64,000 nt of DNA from Prototheca cutis (taxonomy: Eukaryota > Chlorophyta > Trebouxiophyceae > Chlorellales > Chlorellaceae): positions 373,170 through 437,169 of the forward strand of contig BCIH01000009.1 of assembly GCA_002897115.2 (NCBI GenBank), written 5' to 3'. A model generated the notes under the pieces. It had not been told where the DNA came from and did no database searches. It was given only the letters and a program-made list of their open reading frames with translations. Position numbers and translations under genes: made by a program. Below are positions 1-11,852 of this stretch, piece after piece; position 1 is the first letter of the stretch; each line of letters begins with the position of its first letter.

Positions 1-2078
1 CTCCTGTGGCGACGAGCAGACCCGCTCGGCTCGCTACGACCAGGGAGACCGCGGCCTGTCGCCGCAAAAGCGACAACGGCTCGGGCCGCCGAGCTCTGTG
101 GATGGCCGGGTGCCATCAAGCCGTGCACCAGGGACCCAAGCCTGGCTGGGCTTGCCTGAGCAGCCCAGACGGGCGTCAATACCAGGGGCGCAGCAGCCGA
201 TAGGGCCGGCCACCTCGGCGAACCCGACGGAGGCCACAGGCGCCCCCCAAGCTTTGACGAGCTTCACGCCGCTGCACGACGAGATGCTCGCATATGCTGA
301 GGCCCTTGAACCCAGCGACGCGGACGTGGCGATGCTGCGGGCTGCACTGAACTTGGTACAGGAAGCAGCGAGCTCGCTCTGGACAAGAGCGCATGCCATC
401 ATGTTTGGGAGTCAGGTACGCGGCCCGAGGGTTGCGGTCTTTCTTTCTTTCTTTCTTTCTTTCTCTTTTGGGGTTTTGACTCACAGTGGATGCAGGAGGA
501 CCCGGAAAGCCCTTGTGCTCGTGGTGGTAGACATGCGCAGCGGCAAGCATGCGATGAAGGTAAGCGTCGATGTGAGGACATGGCGCAGCCTGCCACGTTC
601 CAAAATGCCCCACTCCGACAGGCAACCGGCCTGGCCCTGGACGGGACAGGCCTGGACATTGTCATCCAGGATACCCCTCACCCCACCAAGCTCGGCGACG
701 GGGCCAGCCAAACAAACGTGCGCAGCGGGGCACTGGGTTGGGCTGGCTGCGACCCGGGAATGCCGTACCGAGGGTGGCTGCCAAGGGCAGCTTTGGGGTG
801 AGACGACGGGCGCTGCGCGGTTATTGAACAGCGCTGCATGGAGATGTGCGGCCCCCTCATCTGCATGGCACTGACCGGCTTCCTTCTCCCCTTGCACCTC
901 TGCTTCAGCTCGAGGCTGTCCCGGCAAAGCTGCAGCTCCTGCTACAAGTGTTGCAGCAGCGAGGCAGGATTGTGGGGCCTGCAACCATCACCCCCGCGCC
1001 CATGCCCATTTTACCATGCATTCTGGCGACCCGCCGCCGCGGCGGCCTGGTTGCCAACATTTCTCTGCTTGCACTCAGTGGCGTTTGCAGCGCCGCCTAC
1101 GTTCGGGCTCAGCTCTGTCAAATCCCGGAAGTGCGCCCGGTCTACCTCGTGCTCAAAGCGGCGCTCGGGATTGCCGGTCTGAACGCCGTCGGCACCGACA
1201 CCGGGGGGTCCTCCACGCTCTTCACCATGGTGCGTGTGAGGGCATGAATGGATGGCACGGCTGCATATCGTGCCACAGTTCGAAGGCCGCAGATGCATGC
1301 ACGCACGCCTGTAGGCGCATGCACACATGCGCTTGACCAAGGAAACAACCACAACGGCCCGCCCAAGAACACCACCGCAGGTGCTGGGGTTCCTGGTGCG
1401 GGAGGGAAGCGAGCTGGCCCCAGTCGAGGATGTGAGCAAGCGGTTTGACCGAGACCGCGCGTTTGACGTGTTTGGCTACCTGGCAAGCCGGCCCTGGCGG
1501 CAGTCCAGGCCAAAGGCTGACTTGGGAAAGCTTCTCTGGCGGCTGTGCACGTTTTATGGCTCGGAATTCGACCCGGCAAAGCACGTGGTGGACGTGCGTC
1601 GCGGGGGTATCGTCGAGGCACCGGAGAATGACCCAGGCACGACAGGACCCGGCGAACGCCTGCTGGGGGACCTTCGGGTCATGGACCCCCAGGTCCCAGG
1701 CCAGATCTTGATCAGCGGTATGTGCCGCACAACAGGTGCGGGACGGGGGTCTGGGTGGACGTTTGAGGCCTGCGGATGCCCCATTGACATGTCGGCAATT
1801 TGATTCTAGTGCGTGTCAAGCATGCATTCCTCACCACTGCACACAAGCAAAGCCCAATTGCACGTGTAGATGTGCTGGCGTGCTTCCGGGAGTTTGCCGA
1901 GCTGATTGGGGAGACACTGGAGGACTGGGCATCCACGGGAGGCTACGCTGGTGACCAGGGCCGGCCCGACATCCTCCCAGGCATCTGGGAGCTCGCCGAG
2001 GCCCTGGGGGAGCGCTTCACTGCGCAGGATACCTCGGAACGTGAGCAGAAAGAAGATGTGGGCCCAGAGGCTGTGTGA
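1..2078 (+). CDS. TRF4/5-like non-canonical poly(A) polymerase paralogue, copy A (5' end outside window)
   Basis: The proposed exons are <2-415, 622-717, 909-1229, 1381-1735 and 1870-2078; phases agree and the last ends in TGA. They encode a nucleotidyltransferase core (GSQ, then GLDIVI, then a GGL..NIS segment and a TGGSS..FT helix) followed by a PAP-associated domain (LGKLLWRLCTFYGSEF). The order and spacing match TRF4/PAPD5 enzymes, which add short A tails to nuclear RNAs for exosome decay. Two of three metal-binding aspartates are replaced: Gly at 649-651 for the first, and Asn at 1056-1058 for the third; Asp 655-657 remains. Catalysis is therefore unlikely. The open frame runs off the left edge into a disordered linker like that of copy C, so an N-terminal repeat module probably lies upstream. 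The donor at 718 (GTGCGC) is inferred, because the site used in copy C reads CT here. Confidence 0.72.
437..464 (+). repeat. (TTTC)n microsatellite in an intron of copy A
   Basis: A short tetranucleotide repeat close to the 5' end of the intron 416-621 that splits the GSQ / ATGL boundary of copy A. Confidence 0.85.
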
Positions 2079-3028
2079 GGGCGATCTTGTGCATGCACAT
2101 GCACTTCCCCTCCGTATCGCGTGGACACCGAACGATGTTCGGGAAGGCCACCTGGTATGTGTTGTCCAGAGTATCAGCCGGTATTGGGTCCTATACATGT
2201 GGTAGACCACCAGCCGAGACGTTCCATTCCCTGGCTGTGAATGATCCACTGCCTCGTGGGCAATGTTTGCTGAATTGGGCTGGGCAGTTGCGAGCGGTCC
2301 GGACAGCAGAGACTTTTGTTCATTCCGGATAAACTGAGAGAGCACTGAATGAGACGTTGAACGGTGGTCCGAGACGATTCATCAAGACATTCCTCAGCCC
2401 CTGCGCATTGGAGTGCTTGGGGGGGGGGGGGGGGGGTCGCGGAATTGAGATGCTCAGCGGCGGTGACATCGGACCAATGACGGGGACGCAAAAGTGGCCT
2501 GTGTGATCACGATGCATGCGGGATCCATCGAAGGCTCCTTTCTCACCCAAGGATCCATGTGGCATGCAACAATAGCTTGATGTTTCATTATGTTTGATTG
2601 CAACATGATGGCGCCATCTGTATTGTCGGCGCTCTCCCGCTCCTGGTGTCGGTAAATCGAGGCTTGGGCCTAGCAACAAGGCCGCCTCACCGCAATTGCG
2701 GGGACCTGCCCTGCCATGGGCCACGCGCTAGGCAACTCCTTGCCAGCCACAGAGTAGAAGGAAGAGTGCATGGCGTACGATGGATCGGTAGAAATGGTGG
2801 ATGTCGGCATGGAGCTGGGCAACACTGTTCTGGCGCCTCAGGCAGCGGCGTCTGCCCCAGCCATGCCTTCCACGCCTCCCCCCAAGGTGTGCATCTGTGA
2901 GGGAGGGAGACACGGGGACACTTGGGTGAGGTATGTCTTTTGATGATCCAGAACAGCCTCGTGTAATGGTCCGGAATCTCGTCAACTAGTGTTGGGTGTG
3001 CGACGATGAGTGGTTCCTGCGACTGCAT
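2079..3028. other. Intergenic region between copy A and the B/C fusion
   Basis: About 950 bp with no convincing gene. It must hold the 3' UTR of copy A and the promoter or 5' UTR (perhaps a first exon) of the fused gene. The only marked feature is a run of 18 G at 2419-2436. Confidence 0.5.
2419..2436 (+). repeat. Poly-G run
   Basis: Eighteen G in the gap between copy A and the fused B/C gene. Confidence 0.9.
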
Positions 3029-6000
3029 ATGCTCCGGCCAGCGTATCGCGGGGTTTGCCACTACCTATTTGCCAACGCTCTTGTCGACGACCGACCACCA
3101 CCTGATGCTGTTTCGGGTAAACAGGGGTTACTGACAGGAGGCAATCCCGGCGACCAGACGAGACCGCCGGTGGATGGCCAACAGGCCACGCTCCAGGAGC
3201 TCAGCTTCGCGGTGACCAAGGCTCTGCGAGATTTTGCGCTTTCCGGGCTGTCACCAGCGTCTGACGAGCCAGCTTTACCTGGTGACCCGCAATGCGTACC
3301 CCCGACGACGCTGTTCCAGCTCTTCATGCGGCTGCCCCAGGCCGCAGAGATCGGCCTCCCGGTCATGCAGGCCGCAGTCCGCGATCTTGCTGATGATTTC
3401 CGGCGAGTTCCCATGCAAGGGTTCGACTTGGCGCGACTGTTCCCAGGCCTTGGAATGCCCCAGTCCCCAGCCGGCTCGGACTCCCCTGCGGGGACAGATA
3501 TGCTGAGCCCGCTCGATGCAGAGACGGTGCAGATAATCCTGCAGGCCACACGTGCCATCGCTGCGGAGGCCACTGGCGGGACATGCAAGGAGGAACTCCG
3601 TCGTGTGGTGGCCAGCGAACCGTGGCTCAAGACGGTGTTTGGCACGGGCATTCAAGGCGTATTGAAGCGTGTCCTGGCATCCGGCAAGGTGCATCAAGAG
3701 CCGCTGCACTTGCAGCTGCCCAACAGCGAGACGCAGGGGGGGGACCGACTCGTGCCGGCTTCTGCAGCGGGCGAGGACGGCGCGGCTACGGGTCCATGCT
3801 CGGGCGAGGATGGTGCCGGCACGTGTCTCCGTTCTGCCCAGGAAGAGACGCAGCGCGCGCAGCGCTGGGTTGACGGGCTGGAGGAACTGCTAGCCCCACT
3901 GCAGGGCATCGACGGCCACCGGGCGTTTTGCGAAGCGCACAGCCAAGAGACCGACAGTGCGCCGGCCCAGGCACGGACCGGCCCACCGACCGGCACCAGA
4001 CGGCGGCAACGCAGGCGGGAGCTTGCGTCCGAGGTGAAATCAAGGGGGGACGCTGAGGAGGATGGCGCCCGACCATCTTCAATACTGCCATCGCAGGCTC
4101 CTTCAGGTGCTGCTTCCCTAGAGGCGTCGGTGGAGAGTGAACAGGCTGACCATCCCCAAAGGGCTCGAAAGGCCCACCTGAGTGCAGCTGGTAGGAAGCT
4201 TCAGGAGGACGTGATGACACTGCTGATCCAGCTGCTCTCACTTCCGCGCACAGCCTCTCAAGTTGTGCTTGCGTCCATCTGCAGTGCTGCACGGCCCTGT
4301 TGCAATGCCAGGAAGCAGCAGGAACACTTTGGTGCCGCCATAGACGTGGCGTTGCAGATGGGGGCGCTGCGGCTCGCCACACTGCCGGTCCCGCACGCTG
4401 TGTTCACGGGTGCACCCCGGTATGAGCTTGGCGACCCCATTGTCATCGCAACCGTGAGCCGGCCGTCGGAGCAGCTTTTGTTTGAAGTCCGTGATGTCAC
4501 AACTGCTCTGCATGCGGGGTTGCAGCGTGCCATGCGAGCACTGATGGACGGGGAGGCTCCCATTCAGCCTGTTTCGGGGGCTCCCTGTGCGTGGCCACAG
4601 GTGCCACTGCTGCCAGACCCGGCCGGCGCCTTGCCCGCCATGCCTGCCGGGGCAACCACGCACAAGCGCAGGAGGAGCCAGCTGGAACTGTCACCGTACG
4701 AGGATTCCGGCGATATGGTGCTGGCTCCCAGCGGCCACGGGCAGAGCTTCTCGGTTCCTTGCGCTCAAAGCGATCCTGGCACGTTGCCTCGCAAGCAGCC
4801 CAGGCTTGAGCCGGCCAGTTCTACAGTTGTCGAGCCGCTGCCAAGCCACGGATCTTGGATGCAAGCCTTGCCGGAATGGCCTGCGGAACCCGCCGCAGCA
4901 GCGACAAGCTTCACGCCGCTGCATGGTGAGATGCTGGCATTTGCAGAGGCGTGCGAGCCCAGCGATGTGGACGTGGCGACATTAATGGGTGTGCTGGGGA
5001 CGGTGCAGGGAGTGGCCCACGAAACGGACAGGTCTCTCAGTGCTGTCATGGCTGGCAGTCAGGCGGTTGGTCTGGCTCTTCCCGGGGCCAACCTGGACAT
5101 TGTCATCTGTACCGCCCCGCAGCCCAAAAATAGTACCAGAGCATACGCGGTACGAAATGGGGGGATTTTGCCGCACTCTGTGATAATTCCTGTGCTCTGC
5201 AATAATGCCCTGTTCGGTAATAATGCCGTCTCATTTGGGGAATGCTGAAGAGTGCTGCGGGTCAGCAATGGCGTGCGTCTGCCAAGCCGTGCCTCCGCGT
5301 GCTTGCTGCACCGAGAATGCGACGGCTGTCCAGGCACCACTCACCCAGGCTCCTCCCCCCAAACATGAGCGTTCACCACAGCGCATCGGCGCGCAAACCC
5401 AAGTGGAGAAGCTGCTGCAGCTGCTGAATAAGAAGGATTGCATCATCGGAGCTCCGGAGATCATCCGCGCAAGGCTGCCCATCGTGCGCTGCACGATGGC
5501 GGCCCGGCGGCCCGGCGGCCTGGCCGTGGACATCTCGGTCGTGCCAGCCACCGGCATCTCTGCTGCTGGCTATATCCGGGCCCAGATCCGCCAGTTCCCG
5601 GAAGCAAGGCCACTCTACCTGGTGCTCAAGAAAGCATTCAGAATTGCTGGCCTGGACAAGGCTGACATTGGAGGCCTGGGATCGTATTCGCTCTTCATCA
5701 TGGTACGTGGGTGTGGGTGGGGGATGGGGTAATTCCTGCACATGCATAGATGAATAGACCCCCAACGCGAACTAGTCCTTGAATTGCTACCACAGATCCT
5801 AGGGTTCCTGGTGAGGGAGGGGCGGGAGCTGGTCAAGCTCCAGGATCCACGGTCCCGGTTTGCCGAAGATTGCAAGTTTAATGCGTTTCAGTACCTTGCA
5901 AACCGAACCTGGCGGCAGGCCATCCCGGCTGAAGATTTGGGGAAGCTTCTCTGGCAGCTGTGCACATTTTACGGCTCCGAGTTCAACCCTGTGGAACACG

Positions 6001-9000
6001 TGGTGGATGTGCGCCGTGGTGGCATCGTCGAGGAGCCACAGGAGCCCACGGGCCCCGGTGCAGGGCCTGGCAAGATCTGGCGGGGGGACCTGCGCGTCAT
6101 GGATCCAGAGTCTCGCGGGCAGATTTTGAGCAGGGGCGCGTACCGGGCAAAAGGTGTGTGGGAGGGGGTTTCCAGGTGGGCATTTGTGCTGGCTGTCATC
6201 CCGCTGACCTGTTGGCAAGTGCATCCCGATGCGTGTGTCAAGCAAGCATCTTCTAGGCACCCAACCACTCCGCACACCGAAATATGCACAATTGCACATG
6301 TAGATGTGCTGGTGTGCTTCCAGGAGCTCTCCGACCTGATTGGGAAGGTGCTGGGGGCCCGGACATCCAGTGGCGGCCACGCTGGCGACCAGGCCCGGCT
6401 CGACATCCTGCCGGGCATGTGGGACCTCGCCCAGGCCCTGGGAGAGCGTCTGGCGGAGGGGCCCCCAAAGAAAAATGCGCTCCAACCTGCCAGCATGGCA
6501 GCGCCAGAGCAGAGCCTGCTGCAGCCTGCGGATGACCGTGCCCGCAAGGCCCTTCCCGGGGTAGAGGACGGCATGGCACCCAGGCCTACCAGGCAGCCTG
6601 AAGCCAGGGGCCAGGACGATGCGATCCTTGGTAGGGTGGACAAGCCGCCGCATGTCACTGACCGCCCTGATGTCCAGCCACACGCGGCGGACATCAGAGC
6701 TCGTCTGGCAGAGGCGATCAGGGAGACGGATGCGCAAGCAGGCTCGATGCAACCCAATCCTGACGGCCAGCCAGCGGCCAATGGCGCCGGAGATAGCCAG
6801 AGGGACCCGCCGGAGGCTGGCCCACAGCCGATGCTCCAGGAGCTCAACCGCGCAGTGACCAAGGCCCTGAGGAAATACATGGATTTGACGCTGTCAGAGA
6901 AGCCCTTGGCGCCTTGTTGTTCGCGGGGCGACCTGCGGCCCATCATGCCCCGCGCAACACTGTTCCAGCTTCTCATGGGGCTGCCCCAGGCCGCGCAGGT
7001 GGGCCTGTCGAGCATGCACACCGCGGTCGGCAACCTTGGCCATCTTTTACGGCACTCTCCCACAAAAGGGTTGAACATGGCGGCGCTGATCGCGGGCCTG
7101 GGGGCACCCGGCTGGCGGCTCGACACGTCAGGACGGGGGCCCAGGTATCTTGTGGCCGTTGCTGACGCGGCGACAGTGCAGGCAATACTGCAGGCCATGC
7201 GCACGATTGCTGCTCGCGCCAGTGGCGGGACTTGCCAGGAGGAGCTTACGCATCTGGTAGCCAGCGAGCCGCGGCTACAGACGCTGTTTGCTCCCGGCGT
7301 TCAGGACGCGTTGAACCGGGTTCTGGCGGCCGGTGTGGTGCGCCAGGAGCTGCTGCGCTTGCCGCTGCCAGATGGCGGCGTGCATGAGGTGGCCCAGCTT
7401 GTGCCAGCTGGTGCAGTAAGCGAGGGTGCGGAGACTGCGACATCCTCTTCAGCCCAACCAGGGGCACAACTGGGTCAGCACTGGGCATTCCGGTTGGAGG
7501 AACTGTTGGCCCCGCTGCAGGGCGTCAATGGTTGCAGGACGTCTTGTGGGAGAACGATCGCAGAGGATGGCAGTGTGTCGACCGATGCCGGATGGCGCCA
7601 GCAAGCAGCCGGGCGCGATTCCGGTGTGGAACCGATGGTCGAGGACGATGCTGTATGGGCCCTCAAACCAGCTTCGACAGCACCAGTCCAGGATCCCACT
7701 GCCAGCGCAAGCCCAAGCATGCCAGCAAACCAGCCGCAAGACGACGAGGCCAAGCATCAGCAGAATGCTCAGCTTGACGAAGCCGACAGGAAATTGCAGG
7801 AGGAAGTGCTGACGCTGCTAATTCAGCTGCTCTCGCTGCCCAAAACGGCCTCTCGAGTTGTGCTTGCCTCTGTCTGCAGTGATGCACACCTGGTGATCAA
7901 CCCCGCAGAACATTCGGAGCGTTTCGTTGCTGCCGTGGACGGGGCGCTGCAGGCGGGCGCGCTGCGGATCGCCACGCCGCTGGGCCCGCACGATGTGACC
8001 AAGCATCTCGTCCGGTACAAGCTCAACGACTCCGCGGTCATTGCGAATGCAAGTCGATCATCAGCGCAGCCCGATATTGATTGCCACGATGTCATTGCTG
8101 CGCTGCGCATGGCGTGGAGCTCTGTCATCAGCGAGCTGCCCACAGCGATCGCCACTGTTTGGCCTGCACCAGAGGAACCTGGCGGTCCAGCGGCTCCCTG
8201 GGCGTGGCCGCTCGCGCTGCCAGCCTCTGGTCTGCCCAGGAAGCCCGATGCGGTCAAGCCCGCCCTGGTCAAACCCGGCGCGGTAGGGCCGGCGCCGGCC
8301 GGCCCGCGGCCGAAACGCCGGAAGTATGGTCCCGCGATGGCTGGTCCTGTGCGAGTGTTCGTGGAAACGATGCTGGCCACGCACCACGGACTGTGGCCTC
8401 TGCCCTCTGGCCGACAGCCCACGCCCTACCCGACGCTGCTCCAGCTCCTCGTGCGGATGCCGGAGGCCGCAGATCTTGGCCTGGCAGCCTTGGAAGCCGC
8501 GGTCAGTGAGCTCAAACGATACTACGGACGCAATACCACAAAGGGATTGTTTCCGATGCCGCTCTTCTGGGGCCTGCAAACATCCATGGGCAGACTCAGC
8601 ATGGCTGTGGCCAAAGGCAGCGAGCCCCCAAGCTCAGCCAACGCACGGAGGGTGCAGGTGCTCCTGGATGCCATGCGCGCCATCGCGGCGCATGCCACCG
8701 GCGGGACGTGCCAGGACGAACTGGCCCAACTGGTGGCCAAAGAGCCACGGCTCCAGACAGTGCTTGGCAAGGACGTGGGCGCTGTGCTGCAGCGGCTCCT
8801 GGACGACGGCGCAGTGCGATGGGATGCTCTGCGTGTGCCGGTGCCAGGCGCTACTAAGCTGGTGATGGCCTTGCTCGTGCCGGGCGCCGCAGCACGCGAG
8901 GACGACGAGAGCGTGGCACCCCAGTCCCCCCAGAGCATGGCAAGACAGGCGCAGTGCTGGATAGACAAGTTGGAAGATTTGCTGACACCACTTGATCGCA

Positions 9001-11852
9001 TCAGCGGGCACGACGCGTTTCTGCGGGAGCACAACCTGGAGACTGGTAGTGTTCCAGTTGAACAAGGGCCTGGCCCGTTGACTTCATCGACGGGCCTGGG
9101 CCAGCGGCGACCCATTGCGGAGGCTGCACCTGCACGGGAATCGGCGGTTGATGCCAAGGAGGAGGACTCCCCGAAACCCGCAACACCGCCTGTGTGGGCT
9201 CTGAGGGGCACCGCTGACCCACAGCCACCTGCGGGCAACGAGCTGGCAGGCCAGCCCAAGGGATGCCAGCTGAATGGAGCCGGCAGGAAGCTACAGGAAG
9301 ACGTACTAGCCCTGCTGGTGCAGCTCCTCTCGCTCCCGCGCACAGCCTCTTGGATCGAGCTCAACTTTGCCTGCCGCCGCGGGGCCTCCGCCGGCGACAA
9401 CAGCATCCTGGGTGGCCCATTCCGCGCTGCCCTGGACTTGGCACTGCAGGTGGACGCGCTGCGGATGGCGCGGCCGCCGGTCCCGCACGCAGTCTTTGCG
9501 CTTGTGGATCGGTACGAGCTTGGCCCGCCCCTCGTGGTTGCCAACGTGAGCAGGCCGCTGGAGCAGCTCGAGTTTCGGGGCCGCGGTCCCATGGACGCGC
9601 TGAGTAGTGTGTGGCAGAATGTCATAGACAAGGTAAAGGAGGAAAAGGCTGGGGCCTCGGAGCAGGACATGTCAGTCATCCATCCGGGGCCCTACCCGTC
9701 TCGTGTCGTGCCCACCGGGCCTGTCGGCACAGCCACACGCAAGCATGACGGGAGCCAGCTTCCACTGCCGGTGTTTGAAGATGCCCGGGGCGTGCAACTT
9801 GCTCCCTGCGGCGACCAGCGGAGCCTGCCGCTTGCAGACTGCCAGTACAAGTACGACCCCCACGTGGATTTCTTCAAGCGACCGCGGTTTGAGCCGCCCA
9901 GTTCCATGGCTGGCTTGCCGCTCCCCCGCCCCGCACTGGCCACCCCTCCCTTGTTTTCGGCTACCTGGGCCCCCGATGCTCCGGAGAACCTCACGCCGCT
10001 GCACGACGAGATGCTGGCATATGCAGAGGCCCTGGAACCCAGCGACGCACACCTAGCAATGCTGCGGGTTGCGGTCGCGTTCGTGGAGGAAGCCGCGGCC
10101 TCAGTGTGGGGAAAGGCTCAAATCATCGTAATTGGGAGCCAGGTGCGTGCAGACTGTGGGAAGTGGGGCGTTGGGGGGCCGGCTGGGTCAGGTCGGTAGC
10201 AGTGACGGTTGTGGGAGGACCCGGGAAGCTGCTGCGCTTCTGGTGCGGGCGATGCCCAGCGCCATGCACGACTTGGATGGAAAGCAGCGTGGCATGAAGA
10301 GATTGGGCACACTGCCACGTCCCAAGCCGCCCCACTCCCACAGGCAACCGGCCTGGCCATGGACGGAGCAGACCTAGACATCGTCATCATTGATGCTGTT
10401 TCACATACCAAGGTCGGTGACAACACCAGCCGAATGAACATGTGCAGGCGGGAACCGGTTTTGGTTTGCTATGCTCGGGGGATGCCATCCCCTGGTGGGA
10501 GCCTGCCAGTTGGGCCCGGATGATGGGTGCTGCAGATAGGAAATGACTCTGGACAGAAATTTGAGGGCCCGCATTTGGATGGTACTGACCAGGGGCCCCC
10601 GTCGTGTCCCGTTGTTCCCTCTCCCCCAGTACGATACCGTCCATGCCAGGCTTCAGCTACTGTTAGAGCTGTTGCAGCGGCGGGGCTGTGTCATGGGTGC
10701 TGGGGCTGTGTGTCCCACGCCCATTCCCACCCTGCGCTGCACACTGGCGGCCCCACGCCGCGGCGGCCAGGTTGTCAACATTTTTCAAATGCCAGTCGAT
10801 GGCACGTGCTCCACCGCCTGGATCCGGGCCGAGCTTCATGATCTCCCGGAAGCACGCCCGCTCTACCTCGTCCTCAAGAAAGCATTCAGAATTGCTGGCC
10901 TGAACAACATCGACAGCGGCGGCCTGGGATCCTTCACGATCCTAGTCTTGGTGGGCGTGGGTGGGTGTTGGGCTGAGCTGTCTCGTTGGCATATGGTCCT
11001 AAGGAAACAACCCCCTCCTTCCCTCCCTCCCAACCAACACACGCGCGCGCGCGCGAGAGCAATTCCCCCACCCACGAACTCCGCTCACTCACGCCTGAAA
11101 CCGGCCTCACAGGTGCTGGGGTTCTTGAGGGTGTCGGGCCGCCGTGATGACAGGCTCCCAGGAGGCACTCACTACTTTTCAAGCGAAGCCAGCTTTGATG
11201 TGTTTGGCTACCTGAAGCGTCGGACCTGGAGGCAGGCCGCGGCAAACGCGGACCTCGGAATACTTCTCTGGCAGCTCTGTGTGTTTTACGGCTTTGCGTT
11301 TGACCGGTCAAAGCATGTGGTGGATGCGTTCCAGGGTGGCATCATCTACGAACCGCAGGAGCTCCTGCCTGCCGGTTCGTCTGGGGAATGCCCACTGGGG
11401 GACCTGCGCATCATGGATCCAGACGAACCAGACAGGAACATGATCGGGGACACATGCCGCACGCAAGGTGTGGGTGGGTGGGTGGGTGGGCGGGTGCATG
11501 TGTGGGTAGAGGGGGCGGGGGGGCTGGATGAGGGTTGGCGTGCCGTGTTGGCCTGCTGGCAATTGCATCTTGAGGCATGCAAACGCGCATTTTCAAGGCA
11601 ACCAACCATTCATCACCCAACAATCCTGCAATGGCGGCTGCAGATGTGTTTGTGTGCTTCCGCGAGTTGGCCAAACTGATTGGCGAAAAACTGCAGGACT
11701 GGCCTTCCACGGGCGGCCACACGGGCGACCCGGTCCGACCCAAGATCCTGTCGGGCATCTGGGACCTTTCCAAGGCCCTGGGGGGCCGCTTGACGGAGCA
11801 GAATGTCTTGGAACGTGCCATGGAAGTGGATGCAGACACCAACACCACATGA
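3029..11852 (+). CDS. Fused double TRF4/5-like nucleotidyltransferase gene (copies B and C), about 2,530 aa
   Basis: The proposed exons are 3029-5149, 5382-5702, 5796-6153, 6304-10142, 10344-10412, 10630-10950, 11113-11467 and 11644-11852. All phases agree and give 2,530 codons. The order is N-terminal module, nucleotidyltransferase B, PAP-associated domain B, two more N-terminal modules, nucleotidyltransferase C, PAP-associated domain C. Where copies A and C stop, B reads on through the 3.8-kb exon 6304-10142, fusing two units. Copy B has Asn (5090-5092) for the first metal Asp but keeps Asp 5529-5531. Copy C keeps Asp-Leu-Asp (10371-10379) but has Asn (10777-10779) for the third. The PAP-associated signatures are intact. 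The ATG at 3029 is the first in-frame one after an upstream GTG; an upstream exon is possible. A pseudoenzyme or scaffold role is inference. Two separate transcripts cannot be excluded. Confidence 0.68.
3183..4560 (+). repeat. N-terminal repeat module, unit 1
   Basis: This coding module of about 450 residues lies upstream of nucleotidyltransferase B. It holds, in order, an LQEL..AVTKAL helix, a TLFQLFMRLPQAAE.GL segment, a TGGTCKEELRRVVASEP segment, a WVDGLEELLAPLQGI segment and a LLIQLLSLPRTAS segment followed by a PHAVF..RYELG strand region. Related units recur at about 6838-8140 and 8340-9620. The helix-rich segments ending in short strands resemble winged helices, but I cannot assign them to a family. 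Confidence 0.75.
6838..8140 (+). repeat. N-terminal repeat module, unit 2
   Basis: This second copy lies between PAP-associated domain B and unit 3 inside the long exon. It keeps the same order of motifs: LQELNRAVTKAL, TLFQLLMGLPQAAQVGL, SGGTCQEELTHLVASEP, RLEELLAPLQGV and LLIQLLSLPKTAS. The linkers between motifs are acidic or Pro/Ala-rich and diverge in length. Confidence 0.75.
8340..9620 (+). repeat. N-terminal repeat module, unit 3
   Basis: This third copy follows unit 2 after a Pro/Ala/Gly-rich linker. Its opening is divergent (an FVETMLATHHG segment replaces LQEL), followed by TLLQLLVRMPEAADLGL, TGGTCQDELAQLVAKEP, KLEDLLTPLDRI, LLVQLLSLPRTAS and PHAVF..RYELG. A linker with KRPRFEPPSS then leads into nucleotidyltransferase C. 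Confidence 0.75.

Noticed and set aside
6154..6303. Coding read-through of the segment between the PAP-associated exons of copy B
   Set aside because: It is open in frame, but the ends match the donor and acceptor used in copies A and C (phase 1, AG|GTGTGT and GTAG|AT), so an intron is more likely.
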